From Dehalococcoidia bacterium (GTDB taxonomy: Bacteria; Chloroflexota; Dehalococcoidia; GIF9; UBA5629): a stretch of 13,429 bases of DNA. The DNA lies in the NCBI GenBank assembly GCA_007280145.1, contig QYPU01000031.1, positions 1 through 13,429 on the forward strand. The letters are read 5' to 3'. The notes below the pieces were generated by a model. It was not told the DNA's origin. It ran no database searches and worked only from the letters and a program-made list of their open reading frames with translations. This document shows, in pieces, positions 1 through 6,681 of the stretch; position 1 is the stretch's first letter, and each line of letters begins with the position of its first letter. The translations under genes and the position numbers were made by a program.

Positions 1-1998
1 AATCAAATACCAGCGTAAAGCATCAGCTCCATAGCTTTCAAGTACTGCCCCTGGGTCAACTACATTCCCCTTAGCCTTGCTCATCTTTTCACCCTGAGCA
101 TCAAGAATATGCCCCAGGCAGATGACATTCCTAAAACAAGGTCGCTCAAAAATCAAGGTGGATAGGGCATGCAAGCTATAAAACCAACCGCGGGTCTGGT
201 CAACAGCTTCAGAAATATAATCAGCGGGGAAACCTTGCTCAAACTTATCACGATTTTCAAAAGGATAATGCCACTGAGCAAAAGGCATAGCCCCAGAGTC
301 AAACCAGCAATCAATAACCTCAGTCTGCCGCTTCATTTCCCCACCACACTTAGAGCAAGCAAATGTAATATCATCGACAAAAGGACGATGCAAGTCTAAC
401 GGTTCAATCAAACCTTTGAGATTTGGCTTCGCCTTCAATTCCTCAACGCCACCGATACACTCATAGTTGCCACAGCTTGAGCAACTCCAGATATTCAGAG
501 GCGTTCCCCAGTAGCGCTCTCGGGAAAAAGCCCAATCAACATTATTCTCCAACCAATCACCGAAACGACCATACTTGATATGCTCCGGATACCAGTTAAT
601 TTCAGCATTTCCTGAAATAAGTGCATCTTTCTTAACTGACGTCCTGATATACCAGGTTCTTTTAGCATAATAGAGGAGCGGCGCTTCACAGCGCCAACAA
701 AATGGATAAGTATGAATTATTCTCTCACTGCGGTAGAGCAATCCCCTTGATTTAAGTTCTTCCAGAACAAGAGGGTCGGCTTCCTTGACAAACTTGCCAG
801 CAAAAGAGTAAGTGCCTGTAACCCTGCCCTCCAAGTCTACTGGCTGAACAAAATCCAATTCTTCGCTTTTCCCAACCTCAAAGTCAACTTCACCGAAAGC
901 CGGGGCAACATGAACAATTCCTGTGCCCTCCTCCAGGGAAACAAAATCGGCGGGAATCACGCGATATGTCAAATCCATCTCCACTGGTTGTAAGGTCGAC
1001 ATCTCATACGAAAGACCTTCTTGACTAGCATCAGAGCTAAAGCGCCTTCTTTCAACTCCAAAATCATGAGGATTAAACAAAGGCTCATATTCAAGCCTTA
1101 CAAGGTCTTTACCAAGAACAGTAGCCACCGAGTTATAACCATCAAGTTGGATTCTCCCCACGAGCGCTGAAGCCAAAATTAGATAATCCTCAGGCCCTTC
1201 CAATATGTCATATTCCGCTCCTGGAGCTACAGCCAAAGCCGTATTACCTGGCAGTGTCCATGGTGTTGTCGTCCATGCCAGAAAAAAGGCAGGCTTAGTC
1301 GAAGAAGTAGGCCAAAGAAAAGAGTGAATCCCTGTTCCCTCATTCAGTGAATTAGTGGCAAGTTTGAACTTTATGTAAACCGAAGGGTCTTCAGTGTCAT
1401 CGTTGTAGCCCAGGGCTACCTCATGAGAGCTAAGAGAGGTACCGCATCTTGGGCAATGGGGGGTAACCTTATAACCCTGGTAAATCAAGCCTTTGTCCCA
1501 CAACTGCTTCAACGCCCACCAACAAGATTCAATATAGCTATTGTCCAACGTGATATAGGGATGCTCCATGTCCAACCAGAAACCGATGCGCTCGGTTATA
1601 GCTTCCCATTCCTTAAGATAATTAAACACGCTCTCTCGGCAATGAGCATTGAATTGAGCTACGCCGTAGTCTTCAATTTGGAATTTGTCGGTAAAGCCCA
1701 GCATCTTCTCTATCTCCAGCTCCACTGGCAGACCATGCGTATCCCACCCTGCCTTGCGCGGTGTATAATAACCTTTCATCGTTCTATACCTGGGGATAAC
1801 ATCCTTATACACTCGAGATAATACATGATGAATTCCCGGATTGCCGTTGGCTGTTGGCGGTCCCTCATATAGAGTAAACTGCGTCGCCCCAGACCGTGCT
1901 GCAACGCTCCTCTCAAAGATACGATGTTCCTTCCAAAAACTGAGGGTGTTGTTTTCCAGTTGAGGAAAATTTACCTTGCTACTTACCGGCTTAAACAT
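1..1998 (-). CDS. ileS: Isoleucyl-tRNA synthetase (partial, C-terminus outside window)
   Basis: Charges tRNA-Ile with isoleucine in the cytoplasm. The frame is open without interruption for 666 codons from ATG at 1998 to the left edge, so the anticodon-binding C-terminal part is missing. Class I synthetase marks are visible: PPTANG followed by the HIGH-equivalent GIHH (residues 55-58), the core motif DWAFSRERYWGTP (488-500), and the second signature KMSKAKGN starting at K638. The editing (CP1) domain shows TTTPWTLPGN (243-252) and GTGIVH (358-363), with a conserved acidic site near D372. Cysteine pairs at 182/185, 434/437, 506/509 and 548/551 suggest metal-binding knuckles. The gene begins one codon after the jag stop and in the same frame, with only a weak ribosome site, so translational coupling is likely. 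No T-box leader could fit before it. Family assignment is very secure. Confidence 0.97.
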   Translation of the reverse strand, partial: MFKPVSSKVNFPQLENNTLSFWKEHRIFERSVAARSGATQFTLYEGPPTANGNPGIHHVLSRVYKDVIPRYRTMKGYYTPRKAGWDTHGLPVELEIEKMLGFTDKFQIEDYGVAQFNAHCRESVFNYLKEWEAITERIGFWLDMEHPYITLDNSYIESCWWALKQLWDKGLIYQGYKVTPHCPRCGTSLSSHEVALGYNDDTEDPSVYIKFKLATNSLNEGTGIHSFLWPTSSTKPAFFLAWTTTPWTLPGNTALAVAPGAEYDILEGPEDYLILASALVGRIQLDGYNSVATVLGKDLVRLEYEPLFNPHDFGVERRRFSSDASQEGLSYEMSTLQPVEMDLTYRVIPADFVSLEEGTGIVHVAPAFGEVDFEVGKSEELDFVQPVDLEGRVTGTYSFAGKFVKEADPLVLEELKSRGLLYRSERIIHTYPFCWRCEAPLLYYAKRTWYIRTSVKKDALISGNAEINWYPEHIKYGRFGDWLENNVDWAFSRERYWGTPLNIWSCSSCGNYECIGGVEELKAKPNLKGLIEPLDLHRPFVDDITFACSKCGGEMKRQTEVIDCWFDSGAMPFAQWHYPFENRDKFEQGFPADYISEAVDQTRGWFYSLHALSTLIFERPCFRNVICLGHILDAQGEKMSKAKGNVVDPGAVLESYGADALRWYLI

Positions 1999-2001
1999 TG
2001 T

Positions 2002-2646
2002 CTAACGCTTCTTAAATAGAATAGCTACTTTTCGCCCTTCACCTTCACCCATGCTCTCAGTGACAACATCTGGGGTATCAGCTAAAGTCAGATGAATAAT
2101 ACGACGCTCATCCGCAGGCATAGGTTCAAGGGTTATCAAATGTCGGCTTGTTTTCACCTGCTCTGCCAAACGCAAAGCTAAACTCCGTAACGATTCATAA
2201 CGGCGCTTTTTATAGCCAGCGATATCGACATTTATCGGCACCCACATCTTCAACTTCTCAGCAACTATAAGCCTAATAATGTATTGCAGAGAGGCTAATG
2301 TCTGACCACGGCGACCAATCAAAATCCCCAGGTCATCGCCTTCAATGTCCAAAGCCACCGGCAGATTACCCTTAGTCGCTTGAGTCGCGGTAACCTCAGC
2401 ATCTAGCCCCATAGACTCAATTAGCGTTTCAGCAACCTCTCTAGCCACCTTAACTACATCACCATCCCGAGGCTGAGCCAAAAGCTTCACCTTGACCTTA
2501 GCTTCCTCAACACCCAACCCAAGGACACCAGACTTACCTTCTCTCAAAACAGTAACTTCTACTTGGTCCTCATCCACACCTAATTGCTCCAGTGCTGCCT
2601 GAACGGCTTCCTGGACTGTTTTAGCGGTTACCTCTACCTCTTTCAT
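2002..2646 (-). CDS. jag: KhpB/Jag/EloR RNA-binding protein (Jag-N, KH, R3H)
   Basis: A 214-residue cytoplasmic RNA-binding protein of the Jag/KhpB (EloR) family. In Gram-positive bacteria the family pairs with KhpA and affects cell elongation and mRNA fate. Domains in order: a Jag-N module at about residues 2-54 with the motif SGVLGLG (39-45); a KH domain at about 78-143 with the GxxG loop GRRG (111-114); and an R3H domain at about 145-213 with the RxxxH signature R181-H185, ending in the family's GEGRKVAI-like strand. ATG at 2646 overlaps the yidC stop by four bases (ATGA), typical of coupled translation. The yidC-jag pairing is one of the most conserved neighbourhoods in bacteria and supports a link between RNA binding and membrane protein insertion. 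No khpA is visible here. Confidence 0.96.
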   Translation of the reverse strand: MKEVEVTAKTVQEAVQAALEQLGVDEDQVEVTVLREGKSGVLGLGVEEAKVKVKLLAQPRDGDVVKVAREVAETLIESMGLDAEVTATQATKGNLPVALDIEGDDLGILIGRRGQTLASLQYIIRLIVAEKLKMWVPINVDIAGYKKRRYESLRSLALRLAEQVKTSRHLITLEPMPADERRIIHLTLADTPDVVTESMGEGEGRKVAILFKKR

Positions 2647-3497
2647 CTTTTAAAGCGGCCTCTCTTCTGCTCCGAAGCTTTCTTTATCATCTTGGACTGT
2701 TCGGATGCCTTCCCTGCTGCCTTAGACGGCTGCTGTGCCGCCGGTAACTTCCGAGTTGGCGCTGGTCCCCGGGCAAACGGATTAGTCAAATAACCCCAGC
2801 CGCCGGTAACAAAATACTGAATTACAATGCCGATTATATTCGAAACTACCCAGTAAAGAGCCAGACCACTAGGAAAAGACAAGGTAAACATAGCAAACAT
2901 CAGTGGCATCATCAAGGTAGTCATTTGGGTCATAGACTTCTGCCTGGGGTCGGTAGCCGGTGCTGTCACCATTTTTTGCTGTACCCACATCGTGGCACCG
3001 ACCAGTATAGCCAGAATAAGGTAACGGTCAGGCTGTGACAGTTGGAGCCACAGAAAATTCTCATTCAGTGGTACTGCCTGAGCAACTACCTGCCATGAAT
3101 AGAGATGCTGAGATAGGTCTAATAGATTTTCCGGACTAGCAGCCAGAGCTCTCATAATAGACTGATAAAGAGCAATCCAAATAGGCAACTGGATAAGCAT
3201 AGGCCAGAGACAACCCAGAGGGTTTATTCCGGCTTCCTTATACAGCTTCATCGTCTCCTGCTGTAATTTCTGCTTGTTTTTAGCATATTTCTTTTGGAGC
3301 TCCTGAAGCTTTGGCTGCAGCGATTGCATGGCTTTCGTAGACTGAGTCTGCCGCGCGGTAAGAGGAAAGAGCACCAGCCGAACAACAACAGTGAAAATGA
3401 TGATTGCAAAACCAAAGTTACCACCCACCATGGTAGTTAAAGCAATCAAGCTATTGAGTATCGGCTCAAGGATGATAGTATTCCACAGCTCAATCAT
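2643..3497 (-). CDS. yidC: Membrane protein insertase YidC/Oxa1
   Basis: Integral membrane insertase that helps newly made proteins enter the cytoplasmic membrane, alone or with SecYEG. It has 284 residues, the short monoderm type without the large periplasmic domain of proteobacterial YidC. The conserved arginine in the hydrophilic groove is R40, inside the first hydrophobic segment (about 28-47, FTVVVRLVLFPLT). A charged helical hairpin follows (about 58-93, rich in K and Q). Further membrane segments lie at about 97-117, 157-176, 195-209 and 211-230. The C-terminal tail (about 245-284) is strongly basic, as expected for ribosome contact. I see no lipoprotein signal at the N-terminus. ATG at 3497 lies 8 bases after the stop of the propeller gene and lacks a good Shine-Dalgarno, so it is probably translationally coupled. 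Identification is secure. Confidence 0.97.
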   Translation of the reverse strand: MIELWNTIILEPILNSLIALTTMVGGNFGFAIIIFTVVVRLVLFPLTARQTQSTKAMQSLQPKLQELQKKYAKNKQKLQQETMKLYKEAGINPLGCLWPMLIQLPIWIALYQSIMRALAASPENLLDLSQHLYSWQVVAQAVPLNENFLWLQLSQPDRYLILAILVGATMWVQQKMVTAPATDPRQKSMTQMTTLMMPLMFAMFTLSFPSGLALYWVVSNIIGIVIQYFVTGGWGYLTNPFARGPAPTRKLPAAQQPSKAAGKASEQSKMIKKASEQKRGRFKR

Positions 3498-3505
3498 AAT
3501 CAGCT

Positions 3506-4756
3506 CTAATCAATATCCGAATAACAAAGCTCCCAGACCTTTTCCCCACTTTGCACATCTACACCGCAGACACAACGGTTTCTCGCATGAACATAAACCA
3601 TATTCTCCTCAGCATAGAGGGGAGCCATAACCGAATAACCAATAGACACAGTGCGCTCCAATGCTCCACCATTAGCCTCAAGCACATACATCTCTCCTGA
3701 TTTCGAAACTGCTATTAGAAGATTATCTGCCAGAACAGGCGTTGACACAATTGGAGTATCAGCAGTAAATTGCCATAATTCTGTACCCGTCCTGGCACCG
3801 AGAGCATAGATTCTATGGTCAAGGCAACCAGCGTAAACAACACCATCCTTAACCACTGGATTTGCCCAGAACCAGTTGCCGCCCTTAAACCTCCATTTCT
3901 CTACACCGTTGGCGCTATTAATGGCATAAAGGTAATGGTCAAACGTACCAAAAAAGACACTGCCGCCAGAAACTACAGGAGATGAAGCAATGGCTGCTGG
4001 TAATTCAATTTCCCATAGCAAGCTGCCATCTTGACTGGATAGAGCATAAAACTTGCCCTCATAGTTGCCAACATAGACAACCCCATCTTTAACCACCGGG
4101 GATGTCCATATTTTATCCCCGGTTTCAAACTCCCATTTTAGGTCCCCGTAAATTGTATCCAGGGCATAGACTTTACCGTCAGAACTACCGATATATATGG
4201 TACTTTCATCCAGTGCCAAATCACCAACAATGGCCCCAGCAGCCTCATATTTGTCATGAGGATAAACCCATTCATTCTCTTTCCGTACAGGAAAGACACG
4301 CCCCTCACCTCGAGCCGATGGGCTCACCGCCAGTACTTTACCCTCGGCTCCACCACCCTTAACGTAATAAGTCCCCACATAAACCAGATTATCAGTCACC
4401 GCTGGGGTGCTATAAATGTTCACTGCAACTGATGCCGGAGCACAACCCAGAGGACCACACATCGAGCCCGGGGCGGCCGGGGCTTCAATAGCGAAAACCC
4501 ATTCCCCTTCGCCGGGAAAGGTTACTTCTCGATTTCGAGCTGAAGGGTCAACTGCAAATACTCTGCCATCCATCGACCCAAAGTAGAGGGTGCCATTATA
4601 GCTAGCAAATCCTGACCATCCCTGCGATGCTGGCCCTCCACAACCACCACCCCCTGATGGAGTGACACAGCTAAAAGCAACTAGGCTAAGAACAGCAAGG
4701 GGTAGTAACAGAATCAATGCTCTGTTTAATTTAATTGTAGCGAAATTAAATCTCAA
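3506..4756 (-). CDS. PQQ-like (BamB-like) beta-propeller lipoprotein
   Basis: A 416-residue predicted exported protein of the PQQ-like repeat (pyrrolo-quinoline quinone-like, BamB-like) superfamily; its function is unknown. The N-terminus has basic residues, a hydrophobic stretch (about 13-28) and C30 in a loose lipobox (AFSC), followed by a Gly-rich linker, so a membrane-anchored lipoprotein outside the cytoplasm is likely. Blades repeat as YVG..DGK.YAL....G...W.F. The equivalent Gly positions fall at 190, 230, 270 and 310, with counterparts at 350 and 390, an exact 40-residue period; earlier blades start near 60 and 130. The start is TTG at 4756, preceded by a modest AGAAGAG ribosome site; no ATG lies before the signal peptide. 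It sits between yidD and yidC, where these genes are normally adjacent. A scaffold role at the insertase is conceivable but only inferred. No catalytic residues are recognised. Confidence 0.88.
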   Translation of the reverse strand: MRFNFATIKLNRALILLLPLAVLSLVAFSCVTPSGGGGCGGPASQGWSGFASYNGTLYFGSMDGRVFAVDPSARNREVTFPGEGEWVFAIEAPAAPGSMCGPLGCAPASVAVNIYSTPAVTDNLVYVGTYYVKGGGAEGKVLAVSPSARGEGRVFPVRKENEWVYPHDKYEAAGAIVGDLALDESTIYIGSSDGKVYALDTIYGDLKWEFETGDKIWTSPVVKDGVVYVGNYEGKFYALSSQDGSLLWEIELPAAIASSPVVSGGSVFFGTFDHYLYAINSANGVEKWRFKGGNWFWANPVVKDGVVYAGCLDHRIYALGARTGTELWQFTADTPIVSTPVLADNLLIAVSKSGEMYVLEANGGALERTVSIGYSVMAPLYAEENMVYVHARNRCVCGVDVQSGEKVWELCYSDID

Positions 4757-4791
4757 CTTACTCTCTTCTAACAGTTAATAGCCGAGTGACT

Positions 4792-5001
4792 TTACGGTAC
4801 CGGGTCATAGCCACCGGGAGACCATGGATGGCAACAAGCTATGCGCTTAACCGCAAGCCAACCTCCTTTAATCAATCCATATCTCTCAATTGCCTCACAA
4901 GCATAATGAGAACAGGTAGGAGTAAACCGACAAGAAGGTGGGGTAACTCGTGATATGGTGGATTGATACAGACTAATTAACTCCAGTGCCAACCATTTCA
5001 T
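4792..5001 (-). CDS. yidD: Membrane protein insertion efficiency factor YidD
   Basis: A small protein of 69 residues from the YidD (haemolytic domain) family, which associates with the inner face of the membrane and assists YidC-dependent insertion. The whole family signature is visible: the Cys-rich segment CRFTPTCSHYACEAIERYG (24-42), then KGGWLAVKRIACCHPW (45-60) and the terminal SPGGYDPVP. Conserved cysteines are C24, C30 and C56. The N-terminus forms a short amphipathic helix. ATG at 5001 lies inside the end of rnpA, giving a 29-base out-of-frame overlap, an arrangement often seen for rnpA-yidD. A gap of 35 bases separates it from the propeller gene downstream. Identification is secure. 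Confidence 0.96.
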   Translation of the reverse strand: MKWLALELISLYQSTISRVTPPSCRFTPTCSHYACEAIERYGLIKGGWLAVKRIACCHPWSPGGYDPVP

Positions 5002-5335
5002 CTTTGTCTCTTAGCAAATGAGCCCGCGCCAGCAATCTGTCTATTGACTCCTTGAGCTGATGGTAATCAGCAGGCACAGCGCTTCGGCGAACAATAAACA
5101 CTATATCCCACCCTGCCTTTATTGGTGTCAAACGTACTATCTCTTTTAGCAAACGTTTCATCCGATTACGTACCACAGCTTTACCCAAACCTTTAGTTGC
5201 CGAAAATCCACACCTGCTGAACTCAAACCCGTTGGGCAATGCTTTTATCTCTATAAGGTTGTCCGCCCAAGCTTTGCCTGATTTATAAACAGCTAAATAC
5301 TGGGCTCTCTTTGTCAAAGCCCATTTTTGGGTCAT
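4973..5335 (-). CDS. rnpA: Ribonuclease P protein component
   Basis: The 120-residue protein subunit of RNase P. It binds the catalytic RNA and the 5' leader of precursor tRNAs during maturation. The RNR signature RNRMKRLLKE (56-65) is intact. It is preceded by the central strand region with SATKGLGKAV (45-54) and followed by the WDIVFIVRR strand (76-84). The C-terminal helix ends in an Asp/Glu-rich tail slightly longer than usual; its last part is encoded over the yidD start. ATG at 5335 lies only four bases after the rpmH stop and has no clear Shine-Dalgarno, so ribosomes finishing rpmH probably re-initiate here. rpmH-rnpA adjacency is near-universal in bacteria. The RNase P RNA gene is not in this window. 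Confidence 0.97.
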   Translation of the reverse strand: MTQKWALTKRAQYLAVYKSGKAWADNLIEIKALPNGFEFSRCGFSATKGLGKAVVRNRMKRLLKEIVRLTPIKAGWDIVFIVRRSAVPADYHQLKESIDRLLARAHLLRDKDEMVGTGVN

Positions 5336-5339
5336 ACTA

Positions 5340-5480
5340 CTAAACTGGCGTCAACCGCCACCTACCCTTAAGCCGTCTTGCCTTCAAAACTTCCCGCCCA
5401 CCACGGGTTACCATTCTAGCACGAAAGCCGTGCTTACGTCTTCTTGGAATTCTCTTCGGCTGATACGTCCGCTTCGGCAC
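5340..5480 (-). CDS. rpmH: Large ribosomal subunit protein bL34
   Basis: A 46-residue basic ribosomal protein of the 50S subunit, read by translating the minus strand. It starts with the L34 signature KRTYQPKRIPRRRKHGFRAR (residues 3-22), continues with M23, and has the typical RGGREVLKARRLKGRW segment (26-41). The start is GTG at 5480, decided by an AAAGGAG ribosome site at 5494-5488 with a 7-base spacer and by alignment to the usual L34 N-terminus. The first 47 bases of the gene are shared with the end of rpsR in another frame. It is followed after four bases by rnpA. Identification is secure despite the small size. Confidence 0.96.
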   Translation of the reverse strand: MPKRTYQPKRIPRRRKHGFRARMVTRGGREVLKARRLKGRWRLTPV

Positions 5481-5802
5481 TTTGCTTCTCCTTTAAAGGC
5501 TGCGCTTTTCTTTCAAAACCGCCTAGTTGGCGAGCATGATCTGGGGTATAAGGCAGCAATGCTAAGAAGCGAGTTCTTTTTATTGCCAGCGCCAGCCGCC
5601 GTTGGTGCTTAGCGCAAACCCCTGTTCGTCGGCGTGGCTGAATTCTACCACGGTCAGAAATATAACGCTGCAACCTAGAAATATCTTTGTAATCTATCCC
5701 AATCTTCTCGGCACAAAAAGGGCAAACTCTAGGTTTAAAAACAAACCGGCGACTTTTTTCTCTTCTATCTTTTACCCCCGCACCTCCCGCTATTTTTTTA
5801 AT
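5434..5802 (-). CDS. rpsR: Small ribosomal subunit protein bS18 with probable AUU start and long C-terminal tail
   Basis: Protein S18 of the 30S subunit, which pairs with S6 on the platform. The S18 core is clear: RVCPFC (25-30), IDYKDISRLQRYISDRGRI (36-54), then RRRTGVCAKHQRRLALAIKR (57-76) and FLALLPYT (79-86). C27, C30, C63 and H66 form a likely zinc site, as in metal-binding S18 forms. The frame opens after a stop at 5832-5830 and contains no ATG, GTG or TTG until TTG at 5673, which lies inside the core. ATT at 5802, five bases after an AGGAGG, is the best start and gives 122 residues. About 36 residues follow LPYT, a charged tail (rich in K, E and A) longer than usual, whose end overlaps rpmH by 47 bases. 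It lies 34 bases after ssb. Product certain; start inferred. Confidence 0.93.
   Translation of the reverse strand: MKKIAGGAGVKDRREKSRRFVFKPRVCPFCAEKIGIDYKDISRLQRYISDRGRIQPRRRTGVCAKHQRRLALAIKRTRFLALLPYTPDHARQLGGFERKAQPLKEKQSAEADVSAEENSKKT
5488..5494 (-). promoter_or_regulatory. Ribosome binding site of rpmH, inside rpsR
   Basis: AAAGGAG on the minus strand, seven bases before GTG at 5480. It lies within the coding sequence of the S18 tail, so ribosomes translating rpsR must pass over the rpmH initiation region. This could couple or modulate the output of the two ribosomal proteins. It decides the GTG start of L34. Confidence 0.7.
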
Positions 5803-5813
5803 CTTCGCCTCCT
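5800..5813 (-). promoter_or_regulatory. Ribosome binding site and ATT start of rpsR
   Basis: On the minus strand AGGAGG (5813-5808) is followed by the five bases CGAAG and then ATT AAA AAA (from 5802). It is the strongest Shine-Dalgarno between ssb and the S18 core, and no standard start codon follows it in frame. The in-frame ATA three codons later would leave an unusually long spacer. The site therefore argues for initiation at AUU, a codon known at the start of infC in Escherichia coli. Confidence 0.65.
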
Positions 5814-5836
5814 TTTTAAAAAGTAAAAACTAAATG

Positions 5837-6244
5837 CTAAAAAGGTAAATCCTCAGGTTCCACCTCCTCAGCGATATCCGCAGGGAACTCTTCGCTGGGA
5901 AGAGGAGCTACAGCTTGCCTGTCAAGGAATAATACCCTATCAGCATTTACTTCAAGTGTAGTGCGCCTTTGACCATCCCGGTCTTCCCAAGTTCTGGTGC
6001 GTAAACTACCTTCGACATAAACAAGCTTTCCTTTAGTCAAAAACTGGTTACAACTCTCAGCCTGCTTTCTCCAAGCAGTTACTCTGAACCATTCAGTTTC
6101 CTGTTTGCGCTCCCCGTCAGGCGCAGTATAAACACGATTAGTAGCAATACTGAATGAAGTTACCGGGGTCCCACTAGGTGTAAAACGCATCTCCGGGTCG
6201 CTACCGAGATTTCCAATAAGCATAATTTTGGTCAAACTTGCCAT
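5837..6244 (-). CDS. ssb: Single-stranded DNA-binding protein
   Basis: A 135-residue single-strand DNA-binding protein that coats exposed DNA during replication, recombination and repair and recruits partner enzymes. The N-terminal OB fold covers about residues 1-105 with the family pattern KIMLIGNLGSDPEMRFTPSG (6-25), the aromatic ETEWFRVTAW (49-58) and the strand KLVYVEGSLRTR (73-84). The C-terminal linker is short and acidic and ends in EPEDLPF, the expected partner-binding tip. The linker is much shorter than in many proteobacterial SSBs. ATG at 6244 has a good AAGGAG site upstream. It is flanked by rpsF (21-base gap) and rpsR (34-base gap), the classic rpsF-ssb-rpsR arrangement. Confidence 0.97.
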   Translation of the reverse strand: MASLTKIMLIGNLGSDPEMRFTPSGTPVTSFSIATNRVYTAPDGERKQETEWFRVTAWRKQAESCNQFLTKGKLVYVEGSLRTRTWEDRDGQRRTTLEVNADRVLFLDRQAVAPLPSEEFPADIAEEVEPEDLPF

Positions 6245-6265
6245 GTCAACGCTCCTTACACTTTT

Positions 6266-6553
6266 TTAATCCCCTAACTTTATCAGCAGATGCCGTAGAA
6301 CATCATTAGAAAGCCTAAGCTTCGCTTCTAGCTCCATAGTTAAGGATGGCTTCAGTTCAAGCTGAGCCAACACATAATTCCCTTCGGTAAATCGTTTTAT
6401 AGGATAAGCCAGCTTTCTCCTTCCCCATTGACTCACTTCGGTTACACTCCCACCACTTTTGCTAACAAGCTCACTTATCTTATCTATAGTATTAGGCACA
6501 TCCTCATCAGTCACCTCAGGACTAATTATAAACACTACTTCATAATTGGACAT
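6266..6553 (-). CDS. rpsF: Small ribosomal subunit protein bS6
   Basis: Protein S6 of the 30S subunit, 95 residues, which binds 16S rRNA together with S18. The sequence starts with the typical NYEVVFIISPEV strand (3-14), has the central GGSVTEVSQWGRRKLAYPIK segment (34-53) and the EGNYVLAQLEL strand (57-67), and ends with VLRHLLIKLGD. Length is normal for the family, without the acidic extension of the E. coli protein. It is the first gene of the minus-strand unit. Its leader, measured from the promoter I predict, would be only about 27 bases, and I see no CCG-containing S6:S18 operator in it. The ribosome site is a moderate AAAGGTG. Confidence 0.96.
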   Translation of the reverse strand: MSNYEVVFIISPEVTDEDVPNTIDKISELVSKSGGSVTEVSQWGRRKLAYPIKRFTEGNYVLAQLELKPSLTMELEAKLRLSNDVLRHLLIKLGD

Positions 6554-6586
6554 TCTATCACACCTTTAAATACAAAGCTTATGTAT

Positions 6587-6616
6587 TTTATAACATATCA
6601 AGAAAAACAGCAACAA
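6587..6616 (-). promoter_or_regulatory. Predicted promoter of the rpsF-to-ileS unit
   Basis: On the minus strand TTGTTG (6616-6611) and TATAAA (6592-6587) are separated by 18 bases, a good match to a housekeeping sigma-factor promoter. Transcription would start near 6580, leaving a short leader before rpsF. The short inverted repeat TATGT/ACATA (6580-6584 and 6593-6597) surrounds the -10 element. This is inferred from sequence only. Confidence 0.55.
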
Positions 6617-6641
6617 GCTTGCTTCAAGACTCGAGCTTTTC

Positions 6642-6670
6642 TTGCATTTTAGTTGCTTCTGGCTTATATT
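6642..6670 (+). promoter_or_regulatory. Predicted promoter of ychF
   Basis: TTGCAT (6642-6647) and TATATT (6665-6670) with a 17-base spacer, a plausible housekeeping promoter. Transcription would start near 6677, leaving a leader of under 20 bases that is mostly ribosome binding site. It faces away from the rpsF promoter without overlapping it. Confidence 0.5.
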
Positions 6671-6681
6671 TCTACTTGAAC

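Noticed and set aside
41..58. Similarity of AGTACTGCCCCTGGG in ileS to AGTACTGTCCCCCTGGGG before dnaG as a dispersed repeat
   Set aside because: The ileS copy encodes the conserved VDPGAVLES segment, so the match is most likely chance; only two imperfect copies are present.
1423..1821. 132-residue plus-strand frame opposite ileS
   Set aside because: It is antisense to a fully conserved stretch of isoleucyl-tRNA synthetase, has no recognisable domain and no good ribosome site; a shadow frame.
5434..5673. TTG at 5673 as the start of rpsR (79 residues)
   Set aside because: This would remove the conserved CPFC and IDYKDISR parts of S18 and has no ribosome site; the frame is open and S18-like upstream to ATT at 5802.
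6554..6590. S6:S18-binding leader before rpsF
   Set aside because: The predicted leader is too short and the strand contains no CCG bulge motif in this gap, so the known autoregulatory RNA structure is not supported.
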